Assembly: GCA_903904735.1 (NCBI GenBank)
Contig: CAIVDM010000035.1
Span: forward strand, 1 to 62,331
From: an uncultured delta proteobacterium
GTDB lineage: Bacteria > Bdellovibrionota_C > UBA2361 > OMII01
Direction of reading: 5' to 3'
Length of the DNA stretch: 62,331 nucleotides
The translations under genes were made by a program, and so were the position numbers. Shown piece by piece: positions 24,366 through 33,346 of this stretch. The notes under the pieces are model-generated. The model did no database searches. It was not told where the DNA came from and saw nothing but the letters and a program-made list of their open reading frames with translations. Numbering within the stretch: position 1 is the first letter of the stretch; the number at the start of each line of letters is the position of its first letter.

Positions 24366-26834
24366 ATGGACACTGCTATACCAAGAAAACTAGTGGTCAT
24401 TCTGTCGACGGTGCTGCTCGTAGCGGACGTAGCGATGGGGCAGACTCCACCATTCTCCGCGACGGCTACCGCTCGCAAAAGCGTGCGTGTCACTGATCCC
24501 ATAACCGGGGCGGCCAGTTTGCTCACCGAGGATAGTCGCGACCTCGCATTTCAAGAATATGTGTTCACCGACGTAAGTGGAGTGACCACGTACGATCCTC
24601 GCTATCTCACATTCGCCACACGGGATTCGTCTATTGATGACACGGCTGATAGATGCACTGGAACCACCAATTTTCAGGTCTACTGGCTTGATGATTATAA
24701 CAGCTCTGTGCGGTGCGTTAGCGCAAGGCTCAATAACGCTGGAGTCGTAGTTCAGGGGAACAGTGATAGCGTAAATCCAAAGATAGGGGGACCTGCAGAT
24801 GAAGAAGGGCGCTATGTCGCGTTTGAGACAACTTCGGATAATCTCTTTCGCGGAAAGATTCCAACGCCCGCGCCCGGTGAGCCAACACCGCTCGCGCAGA
24901 TAGTGGTTCATGATCGTAAATATGAGCAAACCTGGCTCTCGACGGGCAAGAACTTAGCGGAGTGCTATGCGGGCGCGGACCGCTCCCAAAGCCTTACCGC
25001 CATGAGTGATGATGGCAGTAAACTTCTCTTCACCAGCGCGGCACGCAACGTGATTAATAACGTGGAGCCCCAATGTGTGCCTCTCTCAAGTTTTAGCGGG
25101 GCGCAGGTGTATGTTAGAGATGGAAATAACTGCGATAATCCGTCGCCAGGCGGCGCGACTGGCCTTGGTGAATGCTTTACGAGCGTTCTTTATGACTCAT
25201 ATGAAACTCATGCTGGTGAAAACACCGTGACTGGACTCGATGCCGACGCGAAGAATCCGTCCATGACTGCAGAAGGTTCCGTGGTAGTCTTCGACTCCTT
25301 GGCGACGACGCCAACCAAGTACAATCCAGATGTCAGCGGTTACTACGACATCTACTTACACAAAAGTAACAAGTTTAGCGTGCTAAGTCGTATGCAGTCG
25401 CCTCGGTGTACACTTACCGGAACGCTGCTGCCGATAGTTAATGACGGCTCTCCAGCGAATGGGGATAGTCGGTACCCACGGATCGATGGTCCAGGGAGGT
25501 ATGTTGTGTTTCAGTCGACAGCGACAAACCTTGTCGTGAACACGGCATTTGCTGGGATGACCTGTTCGCCAGGCAATACGAGACCCAATAGTGTTCAATA
25601 CCTCGGAACCGGCGGATTCCCGCAGATTTATATTTACGACTCTGTCAGCAAGAAAGTGGAGATGGTAAGCGCCGCCTATAACTCGACTTCTGGAGGAAAT
25701 GGTAACAGCGTCAAGCCGTGGATAAGCCGGGACGCCCACTACATAATCTATGAATCTAGCGCGACGAACTTGCTCTCATCCGCTACTACGGCGCATAAAA
25801 ATATATTCATGTATGATCGAGTACAGAAAAAGACATTTATCGTCACCCCGGGAACAGGGGGGTCTGGCCTTGATAACGACGCCTCGATTACTCATGTGAG
25901 TAACAACGGATTGACGGTCGCGTTCCAGACCACCGCGTCGAATCCAGTCGCGGCCACGAGCGCTAACGGTGGGGCGGTCGGCGCCAATAACACGATTCAG
26001 CATGTATATTTAGCGCAAAGCAATTGCCCGATAGATACGGACACGGATGGCGTGCCGGATTGCCTAGACCTTTGCTCTAATGACAGCCTAAAGAGTGAGC
26101 CTGGCGCGTGTGGGTGCGGAAAGACTGAAGCCGATAGTGACGGCGACCTAACCCCGAACTGTATCGACGCGTGTCCGTCAGACGCTAACAAGGTTCTCGC
26201 GGGTTTTTGCGGTTGCGGGGTCCCAGAGACTGATACTGATAGAGACGGCGTACCAGACTGCGCCGATACCTGTCCGAATGACAATACCAAAACGGCCTTA
26301 GGCCAATGTGGTTGTGGAGTCGCGGACACAGATACGGATCAGGATGGATCAGCGAACTGTGTGGACGCCTGTCCCTCCAATCCGGCGAAGTCAGCGGCGG
26401 GCAGCTGCGCGTGTAGCGACCTCAAGGATCGCCCAGGCGATTGTGGCTGTAACGTCGCGGATCAGGATTTAAACGGGAATGGCGCCTCAGATTGCCTTGA
26501 TCCGACCGCTGCCACGGTAGTTTCGATTCCGACGTTTGATATCACGCGCACTACGCCCAATAATAAGAAAGCGAAGTATCAGCTGTTCGCGATGCTCCAG
26601 AAGTTCAGTGGTCGAGTTTCATACGCGGTGTCCCTGACGCAAGGAAAAAAGAAATTGACTAAGACTTCAGCGTCTCGGTTAGTTGGCTTCAAGGACCTAG
26701 ATCGAGGAACCTACACGCTAGCGTACACAGTAAGTGTAGGGAGCGGGACAAGTCGAGTGACCAGTAAGGTTCGCAATGTCACGATACGACTGCCCGGCGG
26801 AGATGTGTCTTCCTCCGTAGGGCGCGCTCGGTAG
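24366..26834 (+). CDS. Secreted propeller protein with TSP3-like calcium repeats
   Basis: An 822-residue protein with an N-terminal signal peptide (cleavage near residue 25, AMGQ). Residues about 35-550 repeat a TolB/PD40-like pattern of YV.F.S...NL and DRVQKKT.. segments, suggesting a beta-propeller. Residues about 552-715 hold five cysteine-rich units of the type DTDTDGVPDC...CPND..K...G.CGCG, which are thrombospondin type 3-like calcium-binding repeats. A basic beta-rich tail of about 100 residues follows; it might be a sorting or anchoring domain. The T2SS in this window could export it, but that is inference. An AGGGA site precedes the ATG. Function is unknown. Confidence 0.75.
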   Translation: MDTAIPRKLVVILSTVLLVADVAMGQTPPFSATATARKSVRVTDPITGAASLLTEDSRDLAFQEYVFTDVSGVTTYDPRYLTFATRDSSIDDTADRCTGTTNFQVYWLDDYNSSVRCVSARLNNAGVVVQGNSDSVNPKIGGPADEEGRYVAFETTSDNLFRGKIPTPAPGEPTPLAQIVVHDRKYEQTWLSTGKNLAECYAGADRSQSLTAMSDDGSKLLFTSAARNVINNVEPQCVPLSSFSGAQVYVRDGNNCDNPSPGGATGLGECFTSVLYDSYETHAGENTVTGLDADAKNPSMTAEGSVVVFDSLATTPTKYNPDVSGYYDIYLHKSNKFSVLSRMQSPRCTLTGTLLPIVNDGSPANGDSRYPRIDGPGRYVVFQSTATNLVVNTAFAGMTCSPGNTRPNSVQYLGTGGFPQIYIYDSVSKKVEMVSAAYNSTSGGNGNSVKPWISRDAHYIIYESSATNLLSSATTAHKNIFMYDRVQKKTFIVTPGTGGSGLDNDASITHVSNNGLTVAFQTTASNPVAATSANGGAVGANNTIQHVYLAQSNCPIDTDTDGVPDCLDLCSNDSLKSEPGACGCGKTEADSDGDLTPNCIDACPSDANKVLAGFCGCGVPETDTDRDGVPDCADTCPNDNTKTALGQCGCGVADTDTDQDGSANCVDACPSNPAKSAAGSCACSDLKDRPGDCGCNVADQDLNGNGASDCLDPTAATVVSIPTFDITRTTPNNKKAKYQLFAMLQKFSGRVSYAVSLTQGKKKLTKTSASRLVGFKDLDRGTYTLAYTVSVGSGTSRVTSKVRNVTIRLPGGDVSSSVGRAR

Positions 26835-26839
26835 GTTTG

Positions 26840-27370
26840 TCACTTCGAGGGTGGTGATTTGGCGATCGCGGTCTTCGCGCTTGATTCTTCCCGCCTCGTC
26901 ATTTCCTTGGCCACTTTATCGAGCATAGCGTCAAATAAGAGAGGATCTCTCGCGCGGTGTGCTTTGAGCACATCAAGGGCTTTCTCGAACTGTCCATGAT
27001 CAAGGTGCCACGCGGCTAAGGCCCGATATCGATCGGCGACTAGGCTTGAGGAAAGCTGCTCCTGATCAGCTTGTGTGTACAGTCGCAAAGCCGCTTCCGG
27101 GTCTCCTCGCCGCAGCTCTACATCTCCCATCAAAAGAGTATAGAAGTGGGGGTTTTCCCACTCTGGCCGATCAGTGGCGGTAAGGCGTTCGTCGCGGTGA
27201 TGCCGATATCCCTCAAGGGCCTCCTCATACCGTCCATGCTCGAGGTCCGAGTCGGCTTGCGCTATCAGGTCCGACGAGGAACTGACGTGGGCGCAGCCCA
27301 GACCGCTAATCGCGGGAACTGGGATCAAGATGGCGTGTAGGATGATGCTAATGAGGCGCGCGCGTGTCAC
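26840..27370 (-). CDS. TPR-type lipoprotein
   Basis: A 176-residue protein with a signal peptide and lipobox Cys26 (SGLGC). TPR-like helices cover about 35-150, with the repeats AQADSDLEHGRYEEALEGY, GDPEAALRLYTQADQE and GQFEKALDVLKAHR. It should be a periplasm-facing scaffold lipoprotein; partner unknown. The start is GTG at 27370. It follows the LpxL-like gene by 32 bases on the same strand and converges with the propeller gene, stop to stop, 5 bases apart. Confidence 0.75.
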   Translation of the reverse strand: MTRARLISIILHAILIPVPAISGLGCAHVSSSSDLIAQADSDLEHGRYEEALEGYRHHRDERLTATDRPEWENPHFYTLLMGDVELRRGDPEAALRLYTQADQEQLSSSLVADRYRALAAWHLDHGQFEKALDVLKAHRARDPLLFDAMLDKVAKEMTRREESSAKTAIAKSPPSK

Positions 27371-27402
27371 GCCGTCAGTTTACCTTACTGTGACAGTCGA
27401 GA

Positions 27403-28398
27403 CTACGATGATTTGTCGGCCGCGACACGATTCCTGTCGAACGCGTTTTGGCTCATGCTGGCGAGATATTGGCGAGTGGACAGGACCGTCCCGTCAGGCC
27501 GCGAGCGCCAGCGCTTATGAAACCAAACCCATTGTCCCGGGAATCGACGAATCAGCGCTTCGAGACGAGCGTTGTACATCGTTAAAATTTCATCTTCAGA
27601 GAGATCGTCCGGAAACTCCTCGGTGAAAACCTCATAGCGCATGAAGCCAACTCGAAAGAGGAACGCTGACACGAATCTAGCTCGCGCGCGTTTGCCTAAG
27701 GAAATGAGCGACACAGGAGTTTTGGCCGGAAAGCCAAAAAATGGGGGGAATCGGCTGTCCACGCGGGTGTCTTGATCAATTAAGGCGGCCACCACTCGAC
27801 GTTCCTTGAGGCATTCCATCAATCGCTTCACCGCTCGACGATCGGAGCGCCATATAGTCTCTATCCCATAGCCCTGGCGCATCTTGGCGAGAATATGCTG
27901 GCCGGCTGGATTTCGGGCCTCCCTCCCAATCGTCGCAATCGGGATGCCTCGGTGAATCATATAGGCGGCGAGAAGATCCCAATTACCAGTGTGGCCAGTG
28001 AGAGCGACGATCGGTCTGTCAGCTGCGGTCCACTCCTCGATCTTTCGCCACGACGCGCACGAGATCCGCCTTTGGTGCGCTCGAAGGATAGGCTGTAGAT
28101 GAAGTGATTCTAAGAGCGTGGCTCCGGCGTTCGCGAAGCACCTGCGGACGACAACGTCAGGGCGAGTGGCTTGGAGAAATGTCGAGACCTGCGCTCGGGC
28201 GACTCGCTGATCACGAAACGGAACGCATCCAACTAAATATCCAAGCGCCCAGCCAGCCGCGCTTCTTAGGGCGATTGGCAGTACGGCTATTATAGTGACT
28301 AAGCCGAGACCCGCTCGCTCGAGAAACGAGAACTGAGGGGCGCGTTCCGATTGAGCACTGTCAATGTCGCTCTTGTCCACTACTGCGGAGTTGACCAT
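27403..28398 (-). CDS. LpxL/HtrB-family lipid acyltransferase
   Basis: A 331-residue inner-membrane protein of the lipid A late acyltransferase family. A membrane segment covers about 29-57. The catalytic HTGNWD motif (His and Asp, H(X)4D) lies near 134-139. GREARNP and ALIDQDTRVDSRFPPFFG follow, and the domain closes with WVWFHKRWR. It would add a secondary acyl chain to lipid A or a related lipid; which chain is not known. Its first codons overlap the end of the M50 protease gene by 19 bases, so the two are co-translated. Confidence 0.85.
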   Translation of the reverse strand: MVNSAVVDKSDIDSAQSERAPQFSFLERAGLGLVTIIAVLPIALRSAAGWALGYLVGCVPFRDQRVARAQVSTFLQATRPDVVVRRCFANAGATLLESLHLQPILRAHQRRISCASWRKIEEWTAADRPIVALTGHTGNWDLLAAYMIHRGIPIATIGREARNPAGQHILAKMRQGYGIETIWRSDRRAVKRLMECLKERRVVAALIDQDTRVDSRFPPFFGFPAKTPVSLISLGKRARARFVSAFLFRVGFMRYEVFTEEFPDDLSEDEILTMYNARLEALIRRFPGQWVWFHKRWRSRPDGTVLSTRQYLASMSQNAFDRNRVAADKSS

Positions 28399-29489
28399 TC
28401 GATATCGTCGTCCTTGGGTAAATTTTGGCGTAGCTCCTGAAGCAGTAAAAAGTCGGCGAGTCTGTCGGCGACTAGCAGCCCGACATACTGGCCACCTCGA
28501 GTCACTACCGCTACGTTAGAGTTTTCCTCTTCGAGTTTAGAGATCGCGTCCGCCAGGGATAGCGAAGCCTCAAGGCGGGGCAGGGATCGAGTGAGGATCT
28601 CACCAATGTAATCGTCCGCGCGGGTGGCCGCGTGTTCTAAGAGATCCTCTCTGAAAACCACTCCCATGAGCTCGTCTCCGTTCATGACCGGATACAGTGG
28701 TTGCAAGGAGGTAAGAGCTGTTCGCAATCCTTTTGATATTGTCGTGCCGTGGGACATCGTTTCGAGGCGTTCTTTGGGCACGAAGACGTCAGACACGGTG
28801 AAGGCGATAGCCAAGGAGCTTGTTTCCGCTCGAACGTGTTCCTGCATCGCCCCAAAGAAGATTATGAAGGCGATCACGAATAACATTGGCTGATCGAGAT
28901 AGAGACCCGCGAGTCCCAGTAGTATGCAAATGCCCTGGCTAATGCGGGCCGCGAAAAAAGTGGGGCGGCGCACCTTAAGAAGGCTCAGAAGGGCGCGAAG
29001 AACACGCCCTCCATCCATCGGCAGGGCAGGCAAGAGGTTGAATAACGCTAGGCCGATGTTCGTGAGAAAAAGTCGCGCTACGAACGAGATGGGAGTTGTG
29101 CTGATGGATTCCGCGCTTGGTAAGTTCACCCAGGGGTAGAGGAGAGCCGCGATCAGTATGTTAACCAAGGGACCGCTGATGGCGATGAACAACTCACCTT
29201 TGGGCGATGGCTGGGAGGTAATAGCGGCGATTCCACCAAACGGGTACAAGGTAATATTTTTGGTTTGAACGCCCCACCACTTCCCCATTATCGCGTGACC
29301 GAGCTCGTGAAGTAACACGCAGACGAATACGGAGACAACGAAGAGTCCCTCCAACATAGGTGAGGGGCTGTCAGTCATCAAAACGAGCCATGCCAATAGG
29401 AGAAAGAAGGTCGTATGGATCCGTATCGGTATGTTGGCAATTGAGCCGAGTTCCAGAGACCACTTCGAGCGTTGGTTTTGCACAGGCAT
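28380..29489 (-). CDS. M50 site-2-type metalloprotease with CBS domains
   Basis: A 369-residue polytopic membrane protease. The zinc motif HELGH is at 61-65 inside a membrane helix and the third ligand is Asp159 in NLLPALPMDGGR. Further membrane segments lie near 25-60, 100-120, 135-150 and 195-215. A CBS-domain pair (about 230-360) follows, typical of the rhomboid-free SpoIVFB-like group with regulatory CBS domains that sense nucleotides. The ATG at 29489 has GAGGA 5 bases before it and is preferred to 29507. Substrate unknown. Confidence 0.88.
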   Translation of the reverse strand: MPVQNQRSKWSLELGSIANIPIRIHTTFFLLLAWLVLMTDSPSPMLEGLFVVSVFVCVLLHELGHAIMGKWWGVQTKNITLYPFGGIAAITSQPSPKGELFIAISGPLVNILIAALLYPWVNLPSAESISTTPISFVARLFLTNIGLALFNLLPALPMDGGRVLRALLSLLKVRRPTFFAARISQGICILLGLAGLYLDQPMLFVIAFIIFFGAMQEHVRAETSSLAIAFTVSDVFVPKERLETMSHGTTISKGLRTALTSLQPLYPVMNGDELMGVVFREDLLEHAATRADDYIGEILTRSLPRLEASLSLADAISKLEEENSNVAVVTRGGQYVGLLVADRLADFLLLQELRQNLPKDDDIEWSTPQ

Positions 29490-30027
29490 GAATTCCTCGT
29501 AGCACATGACAGGAGAAGGAACAGGACCTGATTGTGGCGCGATCGCTGTTCCTCGCTCCCTTCATAACGTCCCTTAACGCCTGACGGCGTAAGTGTTGTA
29601 GACGTGGCTGGGAGGGTTATCCCACAGATTAGTTACGGACAGAAGATCGGAGGTCAGCCTAGTTTCATCCCTCGAGCAGCCGGGTTCCTCGTGGCTTTGT
29701 GACCGTGCGCATGGCACTCAGGAGCGCGCGCGAGTAGGTTGCCTAGCTCCGACGGATTCTACAGAGGCCTAGCATCGTGAGTATCTGTACCTCCGAGCTC
29801 TATGTGTGAGAAAAAGTGATGTCGCGCTAGTGGGTTAGGTGGTTGAAACAGGTGTGACTGCTCTTTGGATTTCGCGTCTTTAGTGTTAGTGTGACGTTTC
29901 ATTCAAGGGACTTCCCTTCAGCGAAATCATGTTTCAGGCTCAGGTCCGCTCTGTGTGGAGGGGACCGTGTCCTGGAGAATACGCTACGGGTCCGATTGGT
30001 GATATCGCGTCACAGTGAGTGTGTATC
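29490..30027. other. Long divergent intergenic region
   Basis: About 540 bases between the M50 protease gene (minus) and the sugar dehydrogenase gene (plus). No gene of credible length, tRNA, or clear terminator was seen. Both promoters should lie here, but no -35/-10 pair is good enough to name. The length is unusual for this gene-dense window. Confidence 0.5.
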
Positions 30028-31311
30028 ATGACTGAAATGAATGTAGGAATCGTTGGACTGGGATACGTAGGGTTGCCTTTGGCGCTCGCGGTCGGGAGAA
30101 AGTTCGCCAATACAGTAGGGTTCGACGTGAGTGAAGCTAAAATTCGAAGCTTGCTCGCGGGACAGGATCCCACTTCAGATGGATTAGAGCCTCAGGTGCG
30201 GGAATCTTCGGTTCAATTCACCACTGAGGCGACGAGTCTGCGGGACTGTGACGTTGTCATCGTCGCGGTGCCGACACCGATCGATGAGAATCGCCAACCG
30301 GATCTTACGCCGCTAGTCAAAGCCAGCCGCTCCGTTGGAAGGAACCTAAAGCGTGGAGCCGTTGTCGTCTACGAATCCACGGTCTATCCGGGAGTGACGG
30401 AGGATGTGTGTGGTCCAATCCTGGAGGAGGAATCCGGATACTCCCGAGGCACTGATTTTTTCCTAGGATATTCTCCTGAACGAATTAATCCGGGGGATAA
30501 AGAACATACCCTTGAGCGGATTACGAAGGTCATCGCGGGTGAGGACGCGATGACGACCGAGAAAATCGCTCGCGTATATGGCGCCGTCGTTGAGGCGGGT
30601 CTGTATCGAGCGACGTCGATACGGGTCGCCGAAGCCGCGAAAGTTATCGAGAATACCCAACGTGACCTCAACATAGCTCTCATGAATGAGCTGGCGATTA
30701 TCTTTGACAAGATGCAGATCCGCACAAAGGATGTCCTTGACGCCGCGGGCACGAAATGGAACTTCCTAAAGTTTCAACCAGGCTTGGTTGGCGGGCACTG
30801 TATTGGCGTCGATCCATACTATCTGACCGCCAAGGCGCAGCAGATGGGATATCACCCCCAAGTGATCCTCGCGGGAAGGCGGATTAACGATGATATGGGA
30901 AGGTTTGTCGCGCAGCGTGCCGTAAAGTTGATGATAAACGCGGGTATTCAGCTTAAAGGCGCTCGTATTGGAATAATCGGGATAACTTTCAAGGAAGACG
31001 TAACAGATACGCGAAACTCCCGCGTTCCAGATATCGCGTATGAGTTATCTGAGTTCGGCATAGAGCCGGTAGTGTACGATCCAGTGGCGGACCCAGAGCT
31101 GGTGAGACATGAGTATGGAATTGAATTGAAGCAGCGATCGGAACTGGACGGAGTGCAAGGTTTAATAGTGGCGGTGGGACACAAACAGGTGCGTGATTTG
31201 GGTATCGATACCCTCGTTAACTTTATTTCTCCTGGCGGCATTTTCGTGGACATCAAGTCGATTTTTAATGCTTCCAAGCTCCCCAATAATATTTCCTATT
31301 GGAGTCTGTGA
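30028..31311 (+). CDS. UDP-N-acetylhexosamine 6-dehydrogenase (TviB/WbpO/VipA-like)
   Basis: A 427-residue NAD-dependent dehydrogenase of the UDP-glucose/GDP-mannose family that oxidises the C6 alcohol of a UDP-sugar to a uronic acid. Seen: the dinucleotide motif GLGYVGLPLA near the N-terminus, VPTPID, YESTVYPG, the central ENTQRDLNIALMNELA helix, the catalytic Cys in GGHCIGVDPYYL, and a C-terminal ITFKEDVTDTRNS. The pattern is of the Vi/WbpO type that acts on UDP-GlcNAc or UDP-GalNAc. The paired epimerase starts right after, so the two together make a UDP-uronic acid for a surface polysaccharide. Confidence 0.9.
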   Translation: MTEMNVGIVGLGYVGLPLALAVGRKFANTVGFDVSEAKIRSLLAGQDPTSDGLEPQVRESSVQFTTEATSLRDCDVVIVAVPTPIDENRQPDLTPLVKASRSVGRNLKRGAVVVYESTVYPGVTEDVCGPILEEESGYSRGTDFFLGYSPERINPGDKEHTLERITKVIAGEDAMTTEKIARVYGAVVEAGLYRATSIRVAEAAKVIENTQRDLNIALMNELAIIFDKMQIRTKDVLDAAGTKWNFLKFQPGLVGGHCIGVDPYYLTAKAQQMGYHPQVILAGRRINDDMGRFVAQRAVKLMINAGIQLKGARIGIIGITFKEDVTDTRNSRVPDIAYELSEFGIEPVVYDPVADPELVRHEYGIELKQRSELDGVQGLIVAVGHKQVRDLGIDTLVNFISPGGIFVDIKSIFNASKLPNNISYWSL

Positions 31312-31312
31312 T

Positions 31313-32365
31313 ATGACAGCGCCAACAACGCAAAAGACTTGGATAGTGACTGGAGCGGCGGGCTTCATCGGTTCGCATTTATGCCAGAAGCTACTCTCAC
31401 TTGGTCAGCGAGTGGTCGGGGTCGATAACTTTTCCACGGGTTCGCCGAAGAATATCGAGGCCATTAGAGAGTCGATATCACCGCCAATTGCCGCGCTGTT
31501 CACTTTTTTCGAGCAAGATATCAGGGATCGCGAAGGGCTCATCCAACTAGTCCAACAGCATACGCCGGACATAGTGCTTCACCAGGCCGCTCTCGGTTCA
31601 GTGCCACGCTCGATTGTCGACCCGATCGCCTCACATCAGTCAAATGTTGACGGCTTTATTAACATGATTGAGGCGAGTCGTCTGGCGCAGGTGAAGCGAT
31701 TTGTATACGCCTCATCAAGCTCGGTATATGGAGATATTCAAGAGAGCCCGAAAGTGGAAGAGCGGGTTGGCCATTGTTTATCGCCATACGCGGCCACTAA
31801 GAAGATCGATGAGATATACGCACAGGTCTTCGGTCGAGTATTTGGGATTGAGACAGTCGGACTGCGCTATTTTAATGTGTTCGGGCCACGCCAGGATCCC
31901 AACGGTCCATACGCGGCTGTGATCCCGCGCTGGCTCGCCGCTATGTCGCGCAAGGAACAGATCGTTATCTATGGAGATGGGAGCACATCGCGAGATTTTT
32001 GTTATGTCGCGAACATAGTGCAGGCCAATATCCTGGCGGCGACAGTTAACTCATCCAATCGGGTGATAAATAACGTGGTCAATGTAGCGTGTGGCGCCAC
32101 GACCACTTTGCGTGAGTTGCAGCAGATGCTACGCGCGCAGGTAGTCAAAGCAAAGGGATTTTCAGCTGAAGACATTCCGGAGCCAAAGTACGAGCCATTC
32201 AGAAAGGGTGACATAGCGCACTCCTTGGCCGACATATCGCTGGCGAGGGAAGCTTTGGGGTATTATCCATCGCATTCAGTAGAGGAAGGTATCGCTGAAT
32301 TGGTTTCCACTGAGCTATGTCGAATTCCCGCCAAAGCGAGCCCCGGTCCGCAGGTAACTGTATGA
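31313..32365 (+). CDS. UDP-N-acetylglucosamine 4-epimerase (TviC/WbpP-like)
   Basis: A 350-residue extended SDR enzyme. The NAD motif GAAGFIGSHLC is at about 14-24. The catalytic SSSSVYGD and YAATKK (Tyr/Lys) motifs follow, then GLRYFNVFGPRQDPNGPYAAVIP and DGSTSRDFCYV. The last two are characteristic of the WbpP/TviC group that epimerises UDP-GlcNAc(A). The ATG at 31313 begins 1 base after the dehydrogenase stop and has a GGAG site; a longer frame starting inside the dehydrogenase gene is a shadow extension. Confidence 0.9.
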   Translation: MTAPTTQKTWIVTGAAGFIGSHLCQKLLSLGQRVVGVDNFSTGSPKNIEAIRESISPPIAALFTFFEQDIRDREGLIQLVQQHTPDIVLHQAALGSVPRSIVDPIASHQSNVDGFINMIEASRLAQVKRFVYASSSSVYGDIQESPKVEERVGHCLSPYAATKKIDEIYAQVFGRVFGIETVGLRYFNVFGPRQDPNGPYAAVIPRWLAAMSRKEQIVIYGDGSTSRDFCYVANIVQANILAATVNSSNRVINNVVNVACGATTTLRELQQMLRAQVVKAKGFSAEDIPEPKYEPFRKGDIAHSLADISLAREALGYYPSHSVEEGIAELVSTELCRIPAKASPGPQVTV

Positions 32366-32532
32366 TAAAGGGTAAAAATCAATTATTTGGCATGCTTGTA
32401 TGATGCCCCTTTTTTGCACGGCCTTATAAAACCTGATAAGCTCTCGCAAACGTCGGATGTTTTATCGGCGTGTCTTTTTGTTTGTCGCAGTACAAATTCC
32501 TTGAAGGGCTTGTTTCCTGTGCGGGAGGAATT

Positions 32533-33264
32533 GTGAGTAGTTCAGCATCTGGCTTATTCCAGCTCGTCGATTCGGTCGGCGAAATGTCGGTAGATTCCCC
32601 ATTTTCAAATCCAGCGATAAGTTTCTCGGTCTGTTCGCAGGATGATCTGGGTTGGTTTCAGCTGCATCCCCTTGAGGAGCAGGCTATGGGAGAGGCCGTC
32701 TCGCAGAAGCGCCGAAGTGATTTTAATGTGGGGCGCGCGGCGGCTCGTAGAGCTCTCGAGAAAGTTGGGTTTCCAGTCGTGACACCGGTCTTAAGAGGTG
32801 AGCATCGTGAACCGCTGTGGCCAGTTGGTATAGTCGGTTCGATCTCACACAGCTCAGGTGTTGGGGTGGCGGCGGTAGCTTGGCAGCAAGATGTGCCAGC
32901 GATTGGAGTTGATATTCAGCTTATTGAAGAGCGGTATACGGATGAACTCATAGCGAGGTTCGCGGATCCGGACGAGTTTGACTGGGTACGCTCAGACCCA
33001 GCGAGGCGCACTGAGCGCGCGGTGAAGTTATTCTCCGCGAAGGAGAGTGTATTTAAGGCGCTCTATCCGCTCCGTAAGGTGTGGTTCGCTTTTGATGTGG
33101 CGCACCTGACGCCGAGCGTGTCTGAGGATTCCTTCAAGGCGTCGGTGCGTCTGCCCGCCGTGTCGAGCAGCGTGATTGAATTGGATGTCGGCATTTCTTA
33201 TTTCGATGGGAATATCGTCACCGGCGCGGTACTCAAGCAGCCCTTGCCGCCACCCGCTAAGTGA
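32533..33264 (+). CDS. 4'-phosphopantetheinyl transferase
   Basis: A 243-residue protein that would transfer the phosphopantetheine arm to a carrier protein. The family motifs are all present: GRAAARRAL, SISHSSG, GVDIQ with the metal-binding Asp, and LFSAKESVFKALYP. It belongs to the Sfp/EntD broad-specificity type rather than the short AcpS. The GTG at 32533 follows GGGAGGA; an upstream GTG at 32470 is possible. It is converging with gspJ. No polyketide or nonribosomal peptide gene is in the window. Confidence 0.85.
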   Translation: MSSSASGLFQLVDSVGEMSVDSPFSNPAISFSVCSQDDLGWFQLHPLEEQAMGEAVSQKRRSDFNVGRAAARRALEKVGFPVVTPVLRGEHREPLWPVGIVGSISHSSGVGVAAVAWQQDVPAIGVDIQLIEERYTDELIARFADPDEFDWVRSDPARRTERAVKLFSAKESVFKALYPLRKVWFAFDVAHLTPSVSEDSFKASVRLPAVSSSVIELDVGISYFDGNIVTGAVLKQPLPPPAK

Positions 33265-33309
33265 AGTGCTGCCCTGTGGGGTGGCACTAGGTCACCAAGC
33301 TGGCGGCTA

Positions 33310-33336
33310 CTTGTCGAGCGGCTGACAAGAGTTTTT
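33310..33336 (+). terminator. Intrinsic terminator after the PPTase gene
   Basis: Arms CTTGTC and GACAAG with an inner AGC/GCT pair, followed by AGTTTTT. A second hairpin (GTGC...GCAC, 33267-33288) precedes it. It separates the PPTase gene from the converging gsp operon. Confidence 0.8.
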
Positions 33337-33346
33337 ATCCGCTTCC

